This document shows, in pieces, positions 52,763 to 62,445 of a DNA stretch of 64,000 bases. This DNA comes from Lachnospiraceae bacterium (lineage in GTDB: Bacteria > Bacillota > Clostridia > Lachnospirales > Lachnospiraceae), in the NCBI GenBank assembly GCA_017416465.1, contig JAFQCK010000146.1, positions 79,659 to 143,658 on the forward strand, given 5' to 3'. The position numbers and the translations under genes were made by a program. Within the stretch, counting starts at the first letter, position 1. Each line of letters opens with the position of its first letter. The notes under the pieces are model-generated. The model was not told the origin of the DNA, ran no database searches, and saw nothing but the letters and a program-made list of their open reading frames with translations.

Positions 52763-54163
52763 TTAAAATCTAAAGTATAAAAACGGATTGAATGAACCGT
52801 CAACCAAATATCCTGTAATCACAAGTAACAATATTGCCATCACAATTGGTTCTGATATTTTTATAATTATATTACCAATCTTATTTTTCATAAGTTTTTT
52901 TATTAAAATCTTCGGAACCGGAGTTGCACCAATTATAGCTATAATAAATACTATAAGATAACTCTTCAAATAATATCTTGTAATATAAGTCATTAATGAA
53001 ATATCTGTAACACCAAACATAACTCCTATATGACTTATTGCCCCTTCCATACTTATAGCGTCGAATATTATAAAACTCATAATTCCAAAAATTAAAATAT
53101 ACAAATGACCTATTATCTTATATTTTTCCAACCATTTAAGCAAAAAGCTTTTTTCTAACACAAGTAAGATTCCAAAATACAGTCCCCAAACAATGAAGTT
53201 CCACTCCGCTCCATGCCAAAATCCTGTAAGCATCCATACCACAAATATATTTAAAATTAATCTTTTCTTTGAACATCTGCTTCCACCTAACGGAATATAT
53301 ACATAATCCCTAAACCATGTTCCAAGTGACATATGCCATCTGCGCCAGAATTCTGTTGCGCTTTTAGATATAAACGGATAATTGAAGTTTTCAATAAATT
53401 CAAATCCCAGCATACTGCCTAAACCTATTGCCATATCACTATATCCTGAGAAATCAAAATATATTTGCAATGACACTGCAATCGCATAGGTCCAGTAAAA
53501 AATAATTGATTTTTCATCTGTCGCTTTGAATACTGCACAATATTCTCCAAGAACATTCGCAATCAATATTTTCTTACCAAGCCCAAAACAAAATCTTCTA
53601 ATACCATATGATATTTTTTCAAATGATATACTTCTCTTCACTAACTGGCGTTCTACATCTGAATAACGTACAATAGGCCCTGCAATAAGCTGTGGAAACA
53701 TAGTAATATATGTTGCCAATGTTATAGGATTTCTTTGCGCTTTAACCTGATTTCTATATACATCAATAATATAGCTTACAATCTGAAAAGTATAAAAACT
53801 AATTCCAATAGGAAGTACCACATTTAAAATTTTTAATGAACTCCCTGTCACTTTATTAAAATTAGTAATAAAAAAATTGGCATATTTAAAATACACTAAA
53901 AATCCCAAACTGATAGTTACGGAAACTATCAGACATATTTTAGACCAAACTGTTTCTCTAAATTTTTCAATTAAAATTCCAAATAAATAACCGGTTCCAA
54001 TGGATATTAACATTAAAATCACATAAGTCGGTTCACCCCAACCATAAAAAACAAGGCTTGCTATAAGCAAGACCATGTTTTTTACTGACTTTGGAGCCAA
54101 ATAATATGCTATTAATACCATTGGTAAAAAATAATACAAAAATGGTATACTCGAAAATAACAT
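52763..54163 (-). CDS. MBOAT family O-acyltransferase (AlgI-like)
   Basis: 466 aa, about eleven membrane helices. The family core FWRRWHMSLGTWFRDYVYIPLGGSR and WMLTGFWHGAEWNFIVWG (catalytic His in GFWHGA) are intact. It should transfer an acyl group across the membrane to be placed on an exported polymer by the DHHW protein. The pair forms one operon, probably with the upstream lipoprotein. The exopolysaccharide genes at 9-16 kb are a possible partner but are 37 kb away. Confidence 0.92.
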   Translation of the reverse strand: MLFSSIPFLYYFLPMVLIAYYLAPKSVKNMVLLIASLVFYGWGEPTYVILMLISIGTGYLFGILIEKFRETVWSKICLIVSVTISLGFLVYFKYANFFITNFNKVTGSSLKILNVVLPIGISFYTFQIVSYIIDVYRNQVKAQRNPITLATYITMFPQLIAGPIVRYSDVERQLVKRSISFEKISYGIRRFCFGLGKKILIANVLGEYCAVFKATDEKSIIFYWTYAIAVSLQIYFDFSGYSDMAIGLGSMLGFEFIENFNYPFISKSATEFWRRWHMSLGTWFRDYVYIPLGGSRCSKKRLILNIFVVWMLTGFWHGAEWNFIVWGLYFGILLVLEKSFLLKWLEKYKIIGHLYILIFGIMSFIIFDAISMEGAISHIGVMFGVTDISLMTYITRYYLKSYLIVFIIAIIGATPVPKILIKKLMKNKIGNIIIKISEPIVMAILLLVITGYLVDGSFNPFLYFRF

Positions 54164-54225
54164 TAAACTTTCCTTCTAAAATCTTTTATTTTAAAACTTT
54201 CTTGTACAAATCTTTCCTACTTGAA

Positions 54226-54870
54226 TTACTGTGCAAGATTTTCTTCTACCGAAACAACTGCCGCATCATCATAAACAGTTGTAATAGCTTTCTTAAATGC
54301 ATCAATAACCTGTCCGTTACCAAATGCTGATACTACATAATCTCCATTAACAGTTACAATAATAAGTTTCTCAGGAAAACCGCACATCCACTGATTTTTA
54401 AGAGTAGTATCTTTAATATCTGCAACTACTTTTTCTACGTTAGCCTTATCAGCAATATGATAAGCTGCTGAAGAGAAGTTGTTTGCCATCATCATATTCA
54501 TCATTGTAGCCACATCATCTGTCATATCAATAGCTTCTGTAGGAATACAGAATGACACGCTTAATGCATCTTTAGCACCTTCTAATGAAGTATCACATTT
54601 TCCGGCTGTATCCATTACTACAAGTTCAAAGTTTTCAATGTTTCCACCACCAACCGGAAATTTAAGTTCTTCCGAAACCGCATTGTTATACTCTTCCCAT
54701 GTCTTTGCAAGAACTTCTGTTGCATCCTTAATCTCTACATCAGATACACTATTTCCCTGATTTTCTGTCTTGTTAGTCTTATCTGTTTTATCTTTGTCCT
54801 CTGTCTTTCCACACCCTATACATGTAAATGCCATTGCTACTGAAAGTAAAAGTACTGTAAATTTTTTCAT
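54226..54870 (-). CDS. DUF4358-like lipoprotein
   Basis: 214 aa. Lipoprotein signal LLLSVAMAFTCIGCGKTE, a Lys/Asp/Thr linker, then a domain with WEEYNNAVSEELKFP and AYHIADKANVEKVVADIKDTTLKNQWMCGFPEKLIIVTVNG. The layout and context next to MBOAT and DHHW genes fit DUF4358 proteins of Lachnospiraceae; the assignment is from memory of the family. Role unknown, outside the membrane. Confidence 0.72.
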   Translation of the reverse strand: MKKFTVLLLSVAMAFTCIGCGKTEDKDKTDKTNKTENQGNSVSDVEIKDATEVLAKTWEEYNNAVSEELKFPVGGGNIENFELVVMDTAGKCDTSLEGAKDALSVSFCIPTEAIDMTDDVATMMNMMMANNFSSAAYHIADKANVEKVVADIKDTTLKNQWMCGFPEKLIIVTVNGDYVVSAFGNGQVIDAFKKAITTVYDDAAVVSVEENLAQ

Positions 54871-54887
54871 TTTTTAAATTCTCCTTC

Positions 54888-55448
54888 TTATTTGCTTTGT
54901 TCTAATTTAATTTTATATCCGGATTTATCCTTTTCAATTACATAATGATATTCTTTTTTTTCAGTTGTAACAACACAGGTTGCATTAGTAGTATTTGCAT
55001 CTACTTCCCAATATATTACATCTGATTTCTTAATATCCAATTCCTGAATTGTATCTGATAAATCCATCTCGCTACTTTTAGTGTAAATTCTTCCTTCGGA
55101 AACTTTAACATGGGCCTTTCCTTTAACATCAATCTCCATAGGTATTACACTTTGAGGTCCTTTGTTTCTTAGCATTGAAGCAGTTGAAGGAATATTTTCA
55201 GTCTCATTTTTAATTTTTACGTCCAAATAAGAAACCGGTACATCATTAACTTTAATAATTGTACTATTGTGATACATTACATTAGTTGCAATTATCACAC
55301 AAGCACAACAAGCTACTGCGACGATTCTTACTGTCCTTTTTTTAGCTACACTTTTCTTTTTTTGTTGTATAGCTGACTTCGTTCGATTTTTAAGTTCCGC
55401 TGGTGCTTTAGTATTTAAATACTCCAGTTTTTCTTCTTCCTTAAACAT
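54888..55448 (-). CDS. Membrane protein, probable anti-sigma factor
   Basis: 186 aa. About 45 basic, helical cytoplasmic residues, one membrane helix (about 42-60, IVAVACCACVIIATNVMYH) and an extracellular domain. It follows the ECF sigma gene by 4 bases, the usual arrangement of sigma/anti-sigma pairs. No ZAS zinc motif is visible. Call from context and layout only. Confidence 0.7.
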   Translation of the reverse strand: MFKEEEKLEYLNTKAPAELKNRTKSAIQQKKKSVAKKRTVRIVAVACCACVIIATNVMYHNSTIIKVNDVPVSYLDVKIKNETENIPSTASMLRNKGPQSVIPMEIDVKGKAHVKVSEGRIYTKSSEMDLSDTIQELDIKKSDVIYWEVDANTTNATCVVTTEKKEYHYVIEKDKSGYKIKLEQSK

Positions 55449-55452
55449 CTGA

Positions 55453-55944
55453 CTACTCCTTTTCTAACTCTTCCTTTAAAAACTCTCTGCCTCTTTTGAG
55501 GCGCATTTTTACTGCTGATTTTGATAATCTCAAAATATCTGCTATTTCTTCTACTGAATATCCTTCCAAATAATGAAGTATTATTACTCCCTTATATTTT
55601 TCTGATAATTTATCCAACGCACTATATATATGCCTTGTATCTTCCTCTTCTTTATATGCCATCTCCCTAACATAGTCTAATGATTCATGAAGTCGATATT
55701 TCTTTTTTCTCAAAGCATCATTACACTGGTTAATAGTAACACGAAGAAGCCATGCTTTTTCCTGTTCCTGATTCATCGGAAAATGCAAACCACAAAAATA
55801 TTTAGTGAATACATCCTGCACTACATCTTCTGCATCTTCTTTATTTTTCATATAAGAATATGACAAACGAAACAATGTATCCGCATATAAATCATATATA
55901 GTATCAAATGCAATCTCTTGTTTTTCGTTTTTAAATAGCTTCAA
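55453..55944 (-). CDS. ECF-type RNA polymerase sigma factor
   Basis: 163 aa. Region 2: TLFRLSYSYMKNKEDAEDVVQDVFTKYF; region 4: YKGVIILHYLEGYSVEEIADILRLSKSAVKMRLKRGREFLKEEL. It starts with TTG, 7-8 bases after AGGAGG. It lies at the head of a run of genes toward the O-acetylation pair, so an envelope-stress regulon is possible. Autoregulation is likely, as usual, but no ECF promoter was identified. Confidence 0.92.
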   Translation of the reverse strand: MKLFKNEKQEIAFDTIYDLYADTLFRLSYSYMKNKEDAEDVVQDVFTKYFCGLHFPMNQEQEKAWLLRVTINQCNDALRKKKYRLHESLDYVREMAYKEEEDTRHIYSALDKLSEKYKGVIILHYLEGYSVEEIADILRLSKSAVKMRLKRGREFLKEELEKE

Positions 55945-56009
55945 AACTTGCCCTCCTAATAATAAAACGAACGAGAACTATAAATGGTCACAAAATTTTT
56001 TAAAAAAAT

Positions 56010-56057
56010 AAAAGCCTTTGCTTCATAGATTACTCATCTATTTAGCAAAAGCTTTTT
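56010..56057 (-). terminator. pgi terminator
   Basis: AAAAGC, mismatch, TTTGCT pair with AGCAAA and GCTTTT, with a further TAGAT/ATCTA stem inside; the minus strand then runs into TTTTATTTTTTT. Confidence 0.82.
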
Positions 56058-56073
56058 CTAAAATAAGATATTC

Positions 56074-57420
56074 TTATAATCTCTTAAGTAATTCTTCTCT
56101 TTCTTTTTCATAACCCGGTCTGCCAAGTAAAGCAAACATGTTCTTCTTATAGCTTTCAACACCCGGCTGGTCAAATGGATTAACACCTGAAATATATCCA
56201 CTTACACCACATGCAAACTCAAAGAAATAGAAAAGCTGTCCAAGATAGAATTCATTCTGCTCCGGAACTGTTACCATTAAGTTTGGAACATTACCATCTG
56301 TGTGAGCAAGAATTGTTCCATTCATTGCACTCTTATTAATGAAATCTACTGTCTTTCCTGTAAGGTAATTGAGTCCATCAAGATCAACAGGTTCCTCTTC
56401 TATCTCTAATGTACATTTTGGTTCATCAATGCTGATAACTGTTTCAAACATAATTCTTGAACCATCCTGAATAAACTGTCCCATTGAATGTAAATCTGTT
56501 GTTAAATCAACTGATGCAGGGAAGATACCTTTCTGGTCTTTTCCTTCACTTTCACCGAATAACTGTTTCCACCATTCTGATACATAATGAACACTTGGCT
56601 CATAGTTAGCAAGAATCTCTACCGATTTTCCTTTTCTATGAAGAATATTTCTAATTGCTGCATATTTTAACGCATCATTTTCAGCAAACTCATTGTTAAG
56701 CGCCATCTCTCTACCTGATGCAGCACCTTCCATAAGCTTATCAATATCAGCTCCACTTACTGCAATTGGAAGAAGACCTACTGCTGTAAGAACTGAGAAA
56801 CGTCCACCAACATCATCAGGAACTACAAATGTTTCGTATCCTTCTTCATTAGCAAGGTTCTTTAAAGATCCCTTAGCTTTATCTGTTGTTGCATATATTC
56901 TCTTTGCTGCTTCTTCTTTACCATACTTTTCTTCAAGAATCTTCTTAAATACTCTGAATGCAATAGCAGGCTCTGTTGTTGTTCCTGATTTAGAAATCAT
57001 ATTAATTGAGAAATCTTTTCCTTCAACAACATCCATTAAATGTTTGATATAAGTACTGCTTATACTGTTACCAACATAATAAATCTCAGGAGTCTTTCTC
57101 TGCTCCTTTGATAAATTATTATAAAAACTATGTCTTAAGAATTCAATAGCAGCTCTTGCGCCAAGGTAAGAACCTCCAATACCGATTACTAATAATACAT
57201 CTGAATCGTTCTGAATCTTTTTAGCCGCTTCTTTAATTCTTGCAAACTCCTCTTTATCATAATCTACAGGTAAATCAATCCAACCAAGGAAATCATTTCC
57301 TGCACCTTTCTTTGATACTAAAGTTTCTTTTGCATTAGCAACAATACTCTCAAAATTAGCTACCTCATTTTCAGTAATGAAATTCGATGCTTTTGAATAA
57401 TCAAATGTAACCTTTGCCAT
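56074..57420 (-). CDS. pgi: Glucose-6-phosphate isomerase
   Basis: 448 aa, the shorter form found in Firmicutes. [64 protein letters not shown] and [12 protein letters not shown] are clear; the catalytic Glu and His lie in the family positions. It interconverts glucose 6-phosphate and fructose 6-phosphate in the cytosol. It has its own terminator and stands alone. Confidence 0.96.
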   Translation of the reverse strand: MAKVTFDYSKASNFITENEVANFESIVANAKETLVSKKGAGNDFLGWIDLPVDYDKEEFARIKEAAKKIQNDSDVLLVIGIGGSYLGARAAIEFLRHSFYNNLSKEQRKTPEIYYVGNSISSTYIKHLMDVVEGKDFSINMISKSGTTTEPAIAFRVFKKILEEKYGKEEAAKRIYATTDKAKGSLKNLANEEGYETFVVPDDVGGRFSVLTAVGLLPIAVSGADIDKLMEGAASGREMALNNEFAENDALKYAAIRNILHRKGKSVEILANYEPSVHYVSEWWKQLFGESEGKDQKGIFPASVDLTTDLHSMGQFIQDGSRIMFETVISIDEPKCTLEIEEEPVDLDGLNYLTGKTVDFINKSAMNGTILAHTDGNVPNLMVTVPEQNEFYLGQLFYFFEFACGVSGYISGVNPFDQPGVESYKKNMFALLGRPGYEKEREELLKRL

Positions 57421-57563
57421 TTCTACACGCTCCTTTAATTTATCTTTATTTTAATGTAATTATTTTTAAACAAATTCCCTTTCATTATAGTACCTACGCT
57501 AAAATTTGGCAAGTAATAGATTAAATGTATTCAATAAAATACTAATACTACATACTTTATTAT

Positions 57564-58289
57564 TTACATTAAAAATTCTTCTAATACCTGTTCTATAACT
57601 TTTTCCTTCTCATCTTTTTGTAACAAATCAGAATTTTCAACTATCTTATCCGTTTCAATATCAACACTATTTTTTAATTCAATATTATTCTCATTTTCTT
57701 CAATATTTTCTTTGTCTACATAAATATTAGTCCTTATCATTGCATATTCGTCTGCACCGCAATTATTATCTAAATAGTTTACAATCTTATCACTCAGTAC
57801 AATTCTTTTATTTTTTATATTTATAAAGTTATCAAATCCTTTAACTACAATTAGCATAACAATTGATATTATCGTATAAAAATATATATATTTCATATTA
57901 TAATTTACATCTCTATCACTTGCATTTTTTCCCAGTAATAACACCATATCCAAAATAATACATAGAAAAAATACTGTGCCTGATATTATATTTCCGATAT
58001 CATTAAATCTTTCCACAAGAATTCCACAAATCTTCCAATTATGTAATTCGTTATCCACAAAAGCCTTTGTGTTTTTACACTCATTTTTCTCACTAAAAGT
58101 TATACTGTATTTGTAAATGATATTAGCAACCGGACTTTTATCCAAAAATACAATTGCCCTAGATGTAGCATTATCATAAATCAATCCAGTCGCCACTTTT
58201 ATTGCAACCCCTATAAAAAACAACATAAACATTACAAAAAAAAGCCCACCACTTTGTGCAAATAAAAAAATATTTCTTTCCATCATCAT
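57564..58289 (-). CDS. Membrane protein of unknown function with acidic tail
   Basis: 241 aa. Helix near 10-30 (GGLFFVMFMLFFIGVAIKVA), two more near 95-115 and 135-155, then a Glu/Asp/Asn/Lys-rich cytoplasmic tail (about 185-241). I recognise no family. Three ATGs in a row open it; GAGGG lies before them. It is not clearly in an operon. The acidic tail could bind partners. Confidence 0.6.
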   Translation of the reverse strand: MMMERNIFLFAQSGGLFFVMFMLFFIGVAIKVATGLIYDNATSRAIVFLDKSPVANIIYKYSITFSEKNECKNTKAFVDNELHNWKICGILVERFNDIGNIISGTVFFLCIILDMVLLLGKNASDRDVNYNMKYIYFYTIISIVMLIVVKGFDNFINIKNKRIVLSDKIVNYLDNNCGADEYAMIRTNIYVDKENIEENENNIELKNSVDIETDKIVENSDLLQKDEKEKVIEQVLEEFLM

Positions 58290-58484
58290 TTCCCTCTTCC
58301 TTAATTATTTTCCCATTTTATATTTTTCGAATAATAAAATGTTAACATAAGTCCGTTTTTTTTTGAATACTATAAATTTTTTTTCGTTCGTCATATTTCG
58401 ACATAATTATTCTTTTATAAGAAGTTTTTTTATAGTATAATAACCTCGTAAATGTAATAAATTATCTACTAGGAGGATTTTTTT

Positions 58485-58733
58485 ATGATATATAAAACAA
58501 AAGGAACATGTTCTCGAGAAATACATATAGAACTCGAAGGAGATACAATTAAAGATGTGTGTTTTATAGGTGGCTGCAATGGCAATACAAAAGGAATTGC
58601 AAGTCTTGTAAAAGGAATGAACATTAAAGATGTCATCGAGCGCACAGAAGGAATTGACTGTGGCGGAAGAGGTACATCTTGTCCGGACCAACTTGCCAAA
58701 GCCCTCAAACAATTAAGCGCAAATAATATGTAA
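58485..58733 (+). CDS. TSCPD domain protein (TIGR03905 family)
   Basis: 82 aa. IYKTKGTCSREIHIELEGD, CFIGGCNGNTKGIASLVKGM, CGGRGTSCPDQLAKAL. The TSCPD domain is related to the C-terminus of some ribonucleotide reductases, and the Cys may bind metal. AGGAGG precedes the ATG. It is followed by murG after 24 bases, probably by chance operon formation. Role unknown. Confidence 0.93.
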   Translation: MIYKTKGTCSREIHIELEGDTIKDVCFIGGCNGNTKGIASLVKGMNIKDVIERTEGIDCGGRGTSCPDQLAKALKQLSANNM

Positions 58734-58757
58734 TTTTATGAAAGGTATGTGCTAAAT

Positions 58758-59825
58758 ATGTCAAAAAAAATTATTTTAACAGGTGGAGGAACTGCCGGAC
58801 ATGTTACACCAAACATGGCTCTTATTCCCGGATTAAATAAACTTGATTATCAAATCAAATATGTTGGTTCCTACAATGGTATTGAAAAAAAATTGATTGA
58901 AGAAATCGGCATTGACTATATTGGAATTTCCACAGGTAAACTTAGACGTTATCTTTCTGCAAAAAATCTAACAGATCCTTTCAGGGTAATTAAAGGCTTT
59001 AGCGAAGCAAAAAAAATTATGAAAGATTTTAAACCGGATATTGTTTTTTCTAAAGGTGGTTTTGTCTCAGTCCCTGTAGTTCTTGCCGCAAAAAAATACA
59101 ATATACCTGTAATTATCCATGAATCTGATATGACACCAGGTCTTGCTAATAAATTATCATTTTCTTCAGCAACGACTATATGTCATAATTTTCCTGAAAC
59201 TGCACAATATCTTCCAAATGGAAAAGCACTCCTTACAGGTTCACCTATCAGAAGCGAATTAAGAGCCGGTGACAAGGCTGCTGGTCTAAAGATGTGCGGT
59301 TTTACAAACGATAAACCTGTAATAATGATTATTGGTGGAAGTCTTGGTGCTGTAGCAGTAAATAACGCCATTCGTTCATGTCTTGATACTCTTTTAGAAA
59401 AATATCAGATTGTTCATCTGTGTGGTAAAGATAAAACAGATCCTACACTTGAAAACAAATCAGGATATAAGCAATTTGAGTATATTAAATCAGAACTTAA
59501 AGATTTATTTGCAATGTCAGATTTAATAATATCAAGAGCAGGAGCAAATGCGATATGTGAAATAGTTGCTCTTAAAAAACCTAATATTCTTATTCCTCTT
59601 TCAGCCAAAGCCAGCAGAGGCGACCAGATTCTTAATGCTAAATCATTTAAAAATCAAGGTTTTAGCGAAGTAATCGAAGAAGAAGAACTTACTAATGAAT
59701 TATTAATTGAAACAATCAATACAGTCTTTGAAAACAGAACTGCATATGTAAATAATATGATAGAGGCCGGCACAACAGATGCTGTCACAACAATTCTTAA
59801 CTTAATCAATGAAATAGCTAACTAA
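58758..59825 (+). CDS. murG: UDP-GlcNAc:undecaprenyl-PP-MurNAc-pentapeptide GlcNAc transferase
   Basis: 355 aa. It adds GlcNAc to lipid I to give lipid II at the inner membrane face. N-terminal loop ILTGGGTAGHVTPNMAL, VFSKGGFVSVPVVLAAK, HESDMTPGLANK, IIGGSLGAVAVN and SRAGANAICEIVALKKPNILIPL are the family signatures. ATG 58758 is chosen since MSKKIILTGGGTAGH matches the family; a GTG nine bases upstream is possible. It is not in a dcw cluster here. Confidence 0.96.
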   Translation: MSKKIILTGGGTAGHVTPNMALIPGLNKLDYQIKYVGSYNGIEKKLIEEIGIDYIGISTGKLRRYLSAKNLTDPFRVIKGFSEAKKIMKDFKPDIVFSKGGFVSVPVVLAAKKYNIPVIIHESDMTPGLANKLSFSSATTICHNFPETAQYLPNGKALLTGSPIRSELRAGDKAAGLKMCGFTNDKPVIMIIGGSLGAVAVNNAIRSCLDTLLEKYQIVHLCGKDKTDPTLENKSGYKQFEYIKSELKDLFAMSDLIISRAGANAICEIVALKKPNILIPLSAKASRGDQILNAKSFKNQGFSEVIEEEELTNELLIETINTVFENRTAYVNNMIEAGTTDAVTTILNLINEIAN

Positions 59826-59829
59826 ATTC

Positions 59830-59886
59830 AAAAAAACTCGTAATAATAGCAAAATATAATTCAAATGCGATTATTACGAGTTTTTT
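59830..59886 (+). terminator. murG terminator
   Basis: AAAAAACTCGTAATAAT and ATTATTACGAGTTTTTT, 17 bp perfect, 22-base loop, ends in a T-run. It may serve the converging HIT gene as well. Confidence 0.88.
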
Positions 59887-59923
59887 GTGTATTTATTTTC
59901 TTTTGTTCGACTTATTTTTATTT

Positions 59924-60346
59924 CTATTTACTGTTTAATACTTCTTTTACTTTTTCTTCTAATTCTTTTAATTTTTCTTCTACGGCCTCTCCTGCTTTTC
60001 CAAACTTTATTGCGCCATCTCCTTCATATCTTGGAACAAGGTGCATATGAAAATGAAATACAGTCTGTCCTCCTGCCTCATTATTATTCTGCAAAATATT
60101 AAATCCATCACAACCAAACGCCTCTGTCATTGCCGTTGCCATTTTTTTAGCCAATACAAAAACTTTTGATGCAATTTCCTCGTCTAATTCATAAATATTT
60201 GCATAATGTTCCTTCGGAAGAATAAGTGCATGACCTTTAGATACAGGTCCCAAATCAAAAATCACTCTAAAGTCGTCATCTTCATATAACGTATATGACG
60301 GAATTATTCCATTTGCAATTTTACAAAAAATACAATCTTCTTTCAT
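59924..60346 (-). CDS. HIT family nucleotide hydrolase
   Basis: 140 aa. CIFCKIANGIIPSYTLYEDD with a zinc CxxC, GHALILPKEHYANI, and the histidine triad HFHMHLVPR are diagnostic. These enzymes cleave adenosine 5'-monophosphoramidates and related nucleotides in the cytosol. Stands alone, converging on murG. Confidence 0.95.
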   Translation of the reverse strand: MKEDCIFCKIANGIIPSYTLYEDDDFRVIFDLGPVSKGHALILPKEHYANIYELDEEIASKVFVLAKKMATAMTEAFGCDGFNILQNNNEAGGQTVFHFHMHLVPRYEGDGAIKFGKAGEAVEEKLKELEEKVKEVLNSK

Positions 60347-60471
60347 TCTCTTTTCCTCTTACTTTCTAAAATAATACTTTTTTAATTCTTTAATAATTAT
60401 TTATTACCTCAAATCACTTGATTTCTCTGTACTTTTTCATAAAACTGTCGAAAAATGTAAAACGAAATCAA

Positions 60472-60499
60472 TTGACATTTTTCTATTTAATGCTAGACT
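60472..60499 (+). promoter_or_regulatory. Promoter of the soluble histidine kinase gene
   Basis: TTGACA (60472-60477), 16-base spacer, TAGACT (60494-60499), about 24 bases before AGGAG. Confidence 0.72.
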
Positions 60500-60534
60500 T
60501 AAATATATTTTTATAATATAGGAGTGTAAATAAA

Positions 60535-61266
60535 TTGAAAAGTCAGTTATTAAATTACGAAATGTCATTAAATTCTAATCCGGAGATGTTTGATATCATT
60601 AATAATATAAAAACAGAACAAACTCTCACCCTAAGAAAAATTGTTCATGAAATTAACAATGTTCTCTGTTTGATAAACAGCTCTCTTCAAATTATTGAAT
60701 CAAGTCACCCTGAAACTAAGAATTTCAAATATTGGAATACTACCATGGGTGATGTTAACCACTTAATTAACCTTATGTCAGATATCTCATCTCTAAATCA
60801 TTGTGATAATATTAATCTTGATACATTAGATATTAAATTATTAATATCTGACATTATTGATTCCTTTATTTCCAACAGCAAATATTCTAATATTAATTTC
60901 AAGCTGGAATCAGATAAAAATTTACCTATGATTAATGCCGATAAGACAAAACTCAAGCAGGTTTTCATTAATATCATCAAGAATGCTTTAGAAGCTTTTG
61001 ATATAGATTCAACTAACCCTACTGTACATATTTCTATTGTGTGTTCATCTGAAATGGTACAAATTAACATAAATGATAATGGTTGCGGTATTTCTCCTGA
61101 GCATATTGAATCTATATTTAATCCGATGGTTTCATATAAATCCGATGGTACAGGTCTTGGACTTCCAATTTCAAAAAAAATCATTGATGCTCATAATGGT
61201 ACAATTAGTGTTAGTTCAAGTTTACATTCAGGTACTACCTTCAACATCTCACTGCCTATTGATTAA
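60535..61266 (+). CDS. Soluble histidine kinase without sensor domain
   Basis: 243 aa. No membrane helix and no PAS domain. The phospho-acceptor helix LRKIVHEINNVLCLINSSLQII is near residue 33, the N-box VFINIIKNALEAF near 147, G-boxes DNGCGISPEH and GTGLGLPISKKII follow. It starts with TTG, 10 bases after AGGAG. There is no response regulator beside it. It resembles the kinase core of NtrB/KinB-type proteins; the partner is unknown. Confidence 0.9.
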   Translation: MKSQLLNYEMSLNSNPEMFDIINNIKTEQTLTLRKIVHEINNVLCLINSSLQIIESSHPETKNFKYWNTTMGDVNHLINLMSDISSLNHCDNINLDTLDIKLLISDIIDSFISNSKYSNINFKLESDKNLPMINADKTKLKQVFINIIKNALEAFDIDSTNPTVHISIVCSSEMVQININDNGCGISPEHIESIFNPMVSYKSDGTGLGLPISKKIIDAHNGTISVSSSLHSGTTFNISLPID

Positions 61267-61280
61267 TATTATATAATATG

Positions 61281-61317
61281 TTCCGAAACATATTCCCTTT
61301 ATATATATGTTTCGGAA
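61281..61317 (+). terminator. Hairpin after the soluble histidine kinase gene
   Basis: TTCCGAAACATAT and ATATGTTTCGGAA, 13 bp perfect. The tail ATATCTATTTATT is T-rich but not a pure T-run, so termination is likely but not certain. Confidence 0.65.
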
Positions 61318-61360
61318 TATCTATTTATTGGCACTAATAAATTTTCGCTAAATAAAATTA

Positions 61361-62350
61361 TTAATTAAACTGAAAAACCACATCAAGTTGTCTTATATAT
61401 TTAAACTCTCCTTTTGCAGTCACTTCTCCTGTCATAAATGCTCTCTGGAATGACAATTTTCCTTTCATAATATTTTGCAAGGTTTCATTTGTCATTTTTA
61501 TCAAAACATCACCGTCTAATTTATTAATATAGTCAATCTTTAAATTATTATTATTAATATCTAAATATATAGTCTTTTTTGTGTCTTCAATTACTAATGA
61601 ATATGTAGCACTAAAAATATCCGGATTATAGAATTTTGACTTGAATTTACTGATTATACTATCACCATCATCCGATTCCTGCTTACTTAACATTCCTTTA
61701 AACATAGATGTTAATTCTTCAATATCTTCTTTTTGTTTTTTTACATATGAGTCATCCGATGCATATTTAGACAACTGCTCTGTTTCCTGTGGTGTTAAAT
61801 CCAATGCATCTTTCATAAGATTTTGCTTAATCGCACCACTTGATGACGGTAATGGTTTTCTCTTTTGTGATACAGTTCTATATAAATTTTCTGCTTTTTT
61901 TTCAATTATTTCAGCATAATCTTTATTCATTTCAAAATCAACCGAATCTTCAACATATGCACAGACACCTGAACATGGCATCCCACCTAATAATTCCCAA
62001 GAATGCTTTAAATCTGATAACGCTTCTTTTTCGCCATAGGTAGTTGCAATAACAACCGGTGCCATATATATTTTTTTAATTTTTTCTTTATCACCATATA
62101 ACCAACAAGCATCTAAGAATTCCTGCATATAGCCTCCAATACCCTTCCATTCAACACTTGCTGCAAGTATTATGGCATCAGCTTCTTTCAAAGTTTGTGG
62201 TAATGTCGGAATTGAGCTTTTCAAATCAAATAAATTATATCTGTTTACATTAACTCTTAATTCATCTAATACTTCTTCTATCTTAGAAAGCACATATAAT
62301 GTAGGGTCTTCTATTAATCCTCTTCCACCATAATAAATATTAACATTCAT
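61361..62350 (-). CDS. Flavodoxin-like NAD(P)H oxidoreductase fused to an SCP2 domain
   Basis: 329 aa. Residues 1-165 are a flavodoxin-fold FMN reductase-like domain (INIYYGGRGL start, ADAIILAASVEWKGIGGYMQEFLDACW, PVVIATTYGEKEALSDLKHSWELLGGMP). Residues about 235-329 form an SCP2 sterol-carrier domain (KKTIYLDINNNNLKIDYI, GKLSFQRAFMTGEVTAKG). The combination is common in Clostridia and may handle hydrophobic redox substrates. Substrate unknown. Confidence 0.82.
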   Translation of the reverse strand: MNVNIYYGGRGLIEDPTLYVLSKIEEVLDELRVNVNRYNLFDLKSSIPTLPQTLKEADAIILAASVEWKGIGGYMQEFLDACWLYGDKEKIKKIYMAPVVIATTYGEKEALSDLKHSWELLGGMPCSGVCAYVEDSVDFEMNKDYAEIIEKKAENLYRTVSQKRKPLPSSSGAIKQNLMKDALDLTPQETEQLSKYASDDSYVKKQKEDIEELTSMFKGMLSKQESDDGDSIISKFKSKFYNPDIFSATYSLVIEDTKKTIYLDINNNNLKIDYINKLDGDVLIKMTNETLQNIMKGKLSFQRAFMTGEVTAKGEFKYIRQLDVVFQFN

Positions 62351-62445
62351 ATTTATTTTCCTTTCTCTTTAATGGTCATCTAAACTATTTATAAAAATAT
62401 AAGCTTTTAGAAATTATTTATTTAGTAATTTTAATATATCATTAC

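Noticed and set aside
58407-58733. Two overlapping minus-strand frames opposite the TSCPD gene
   Set aside because: Both are shadows; the plus-strand gene has AGGAGG and a known family pattern.
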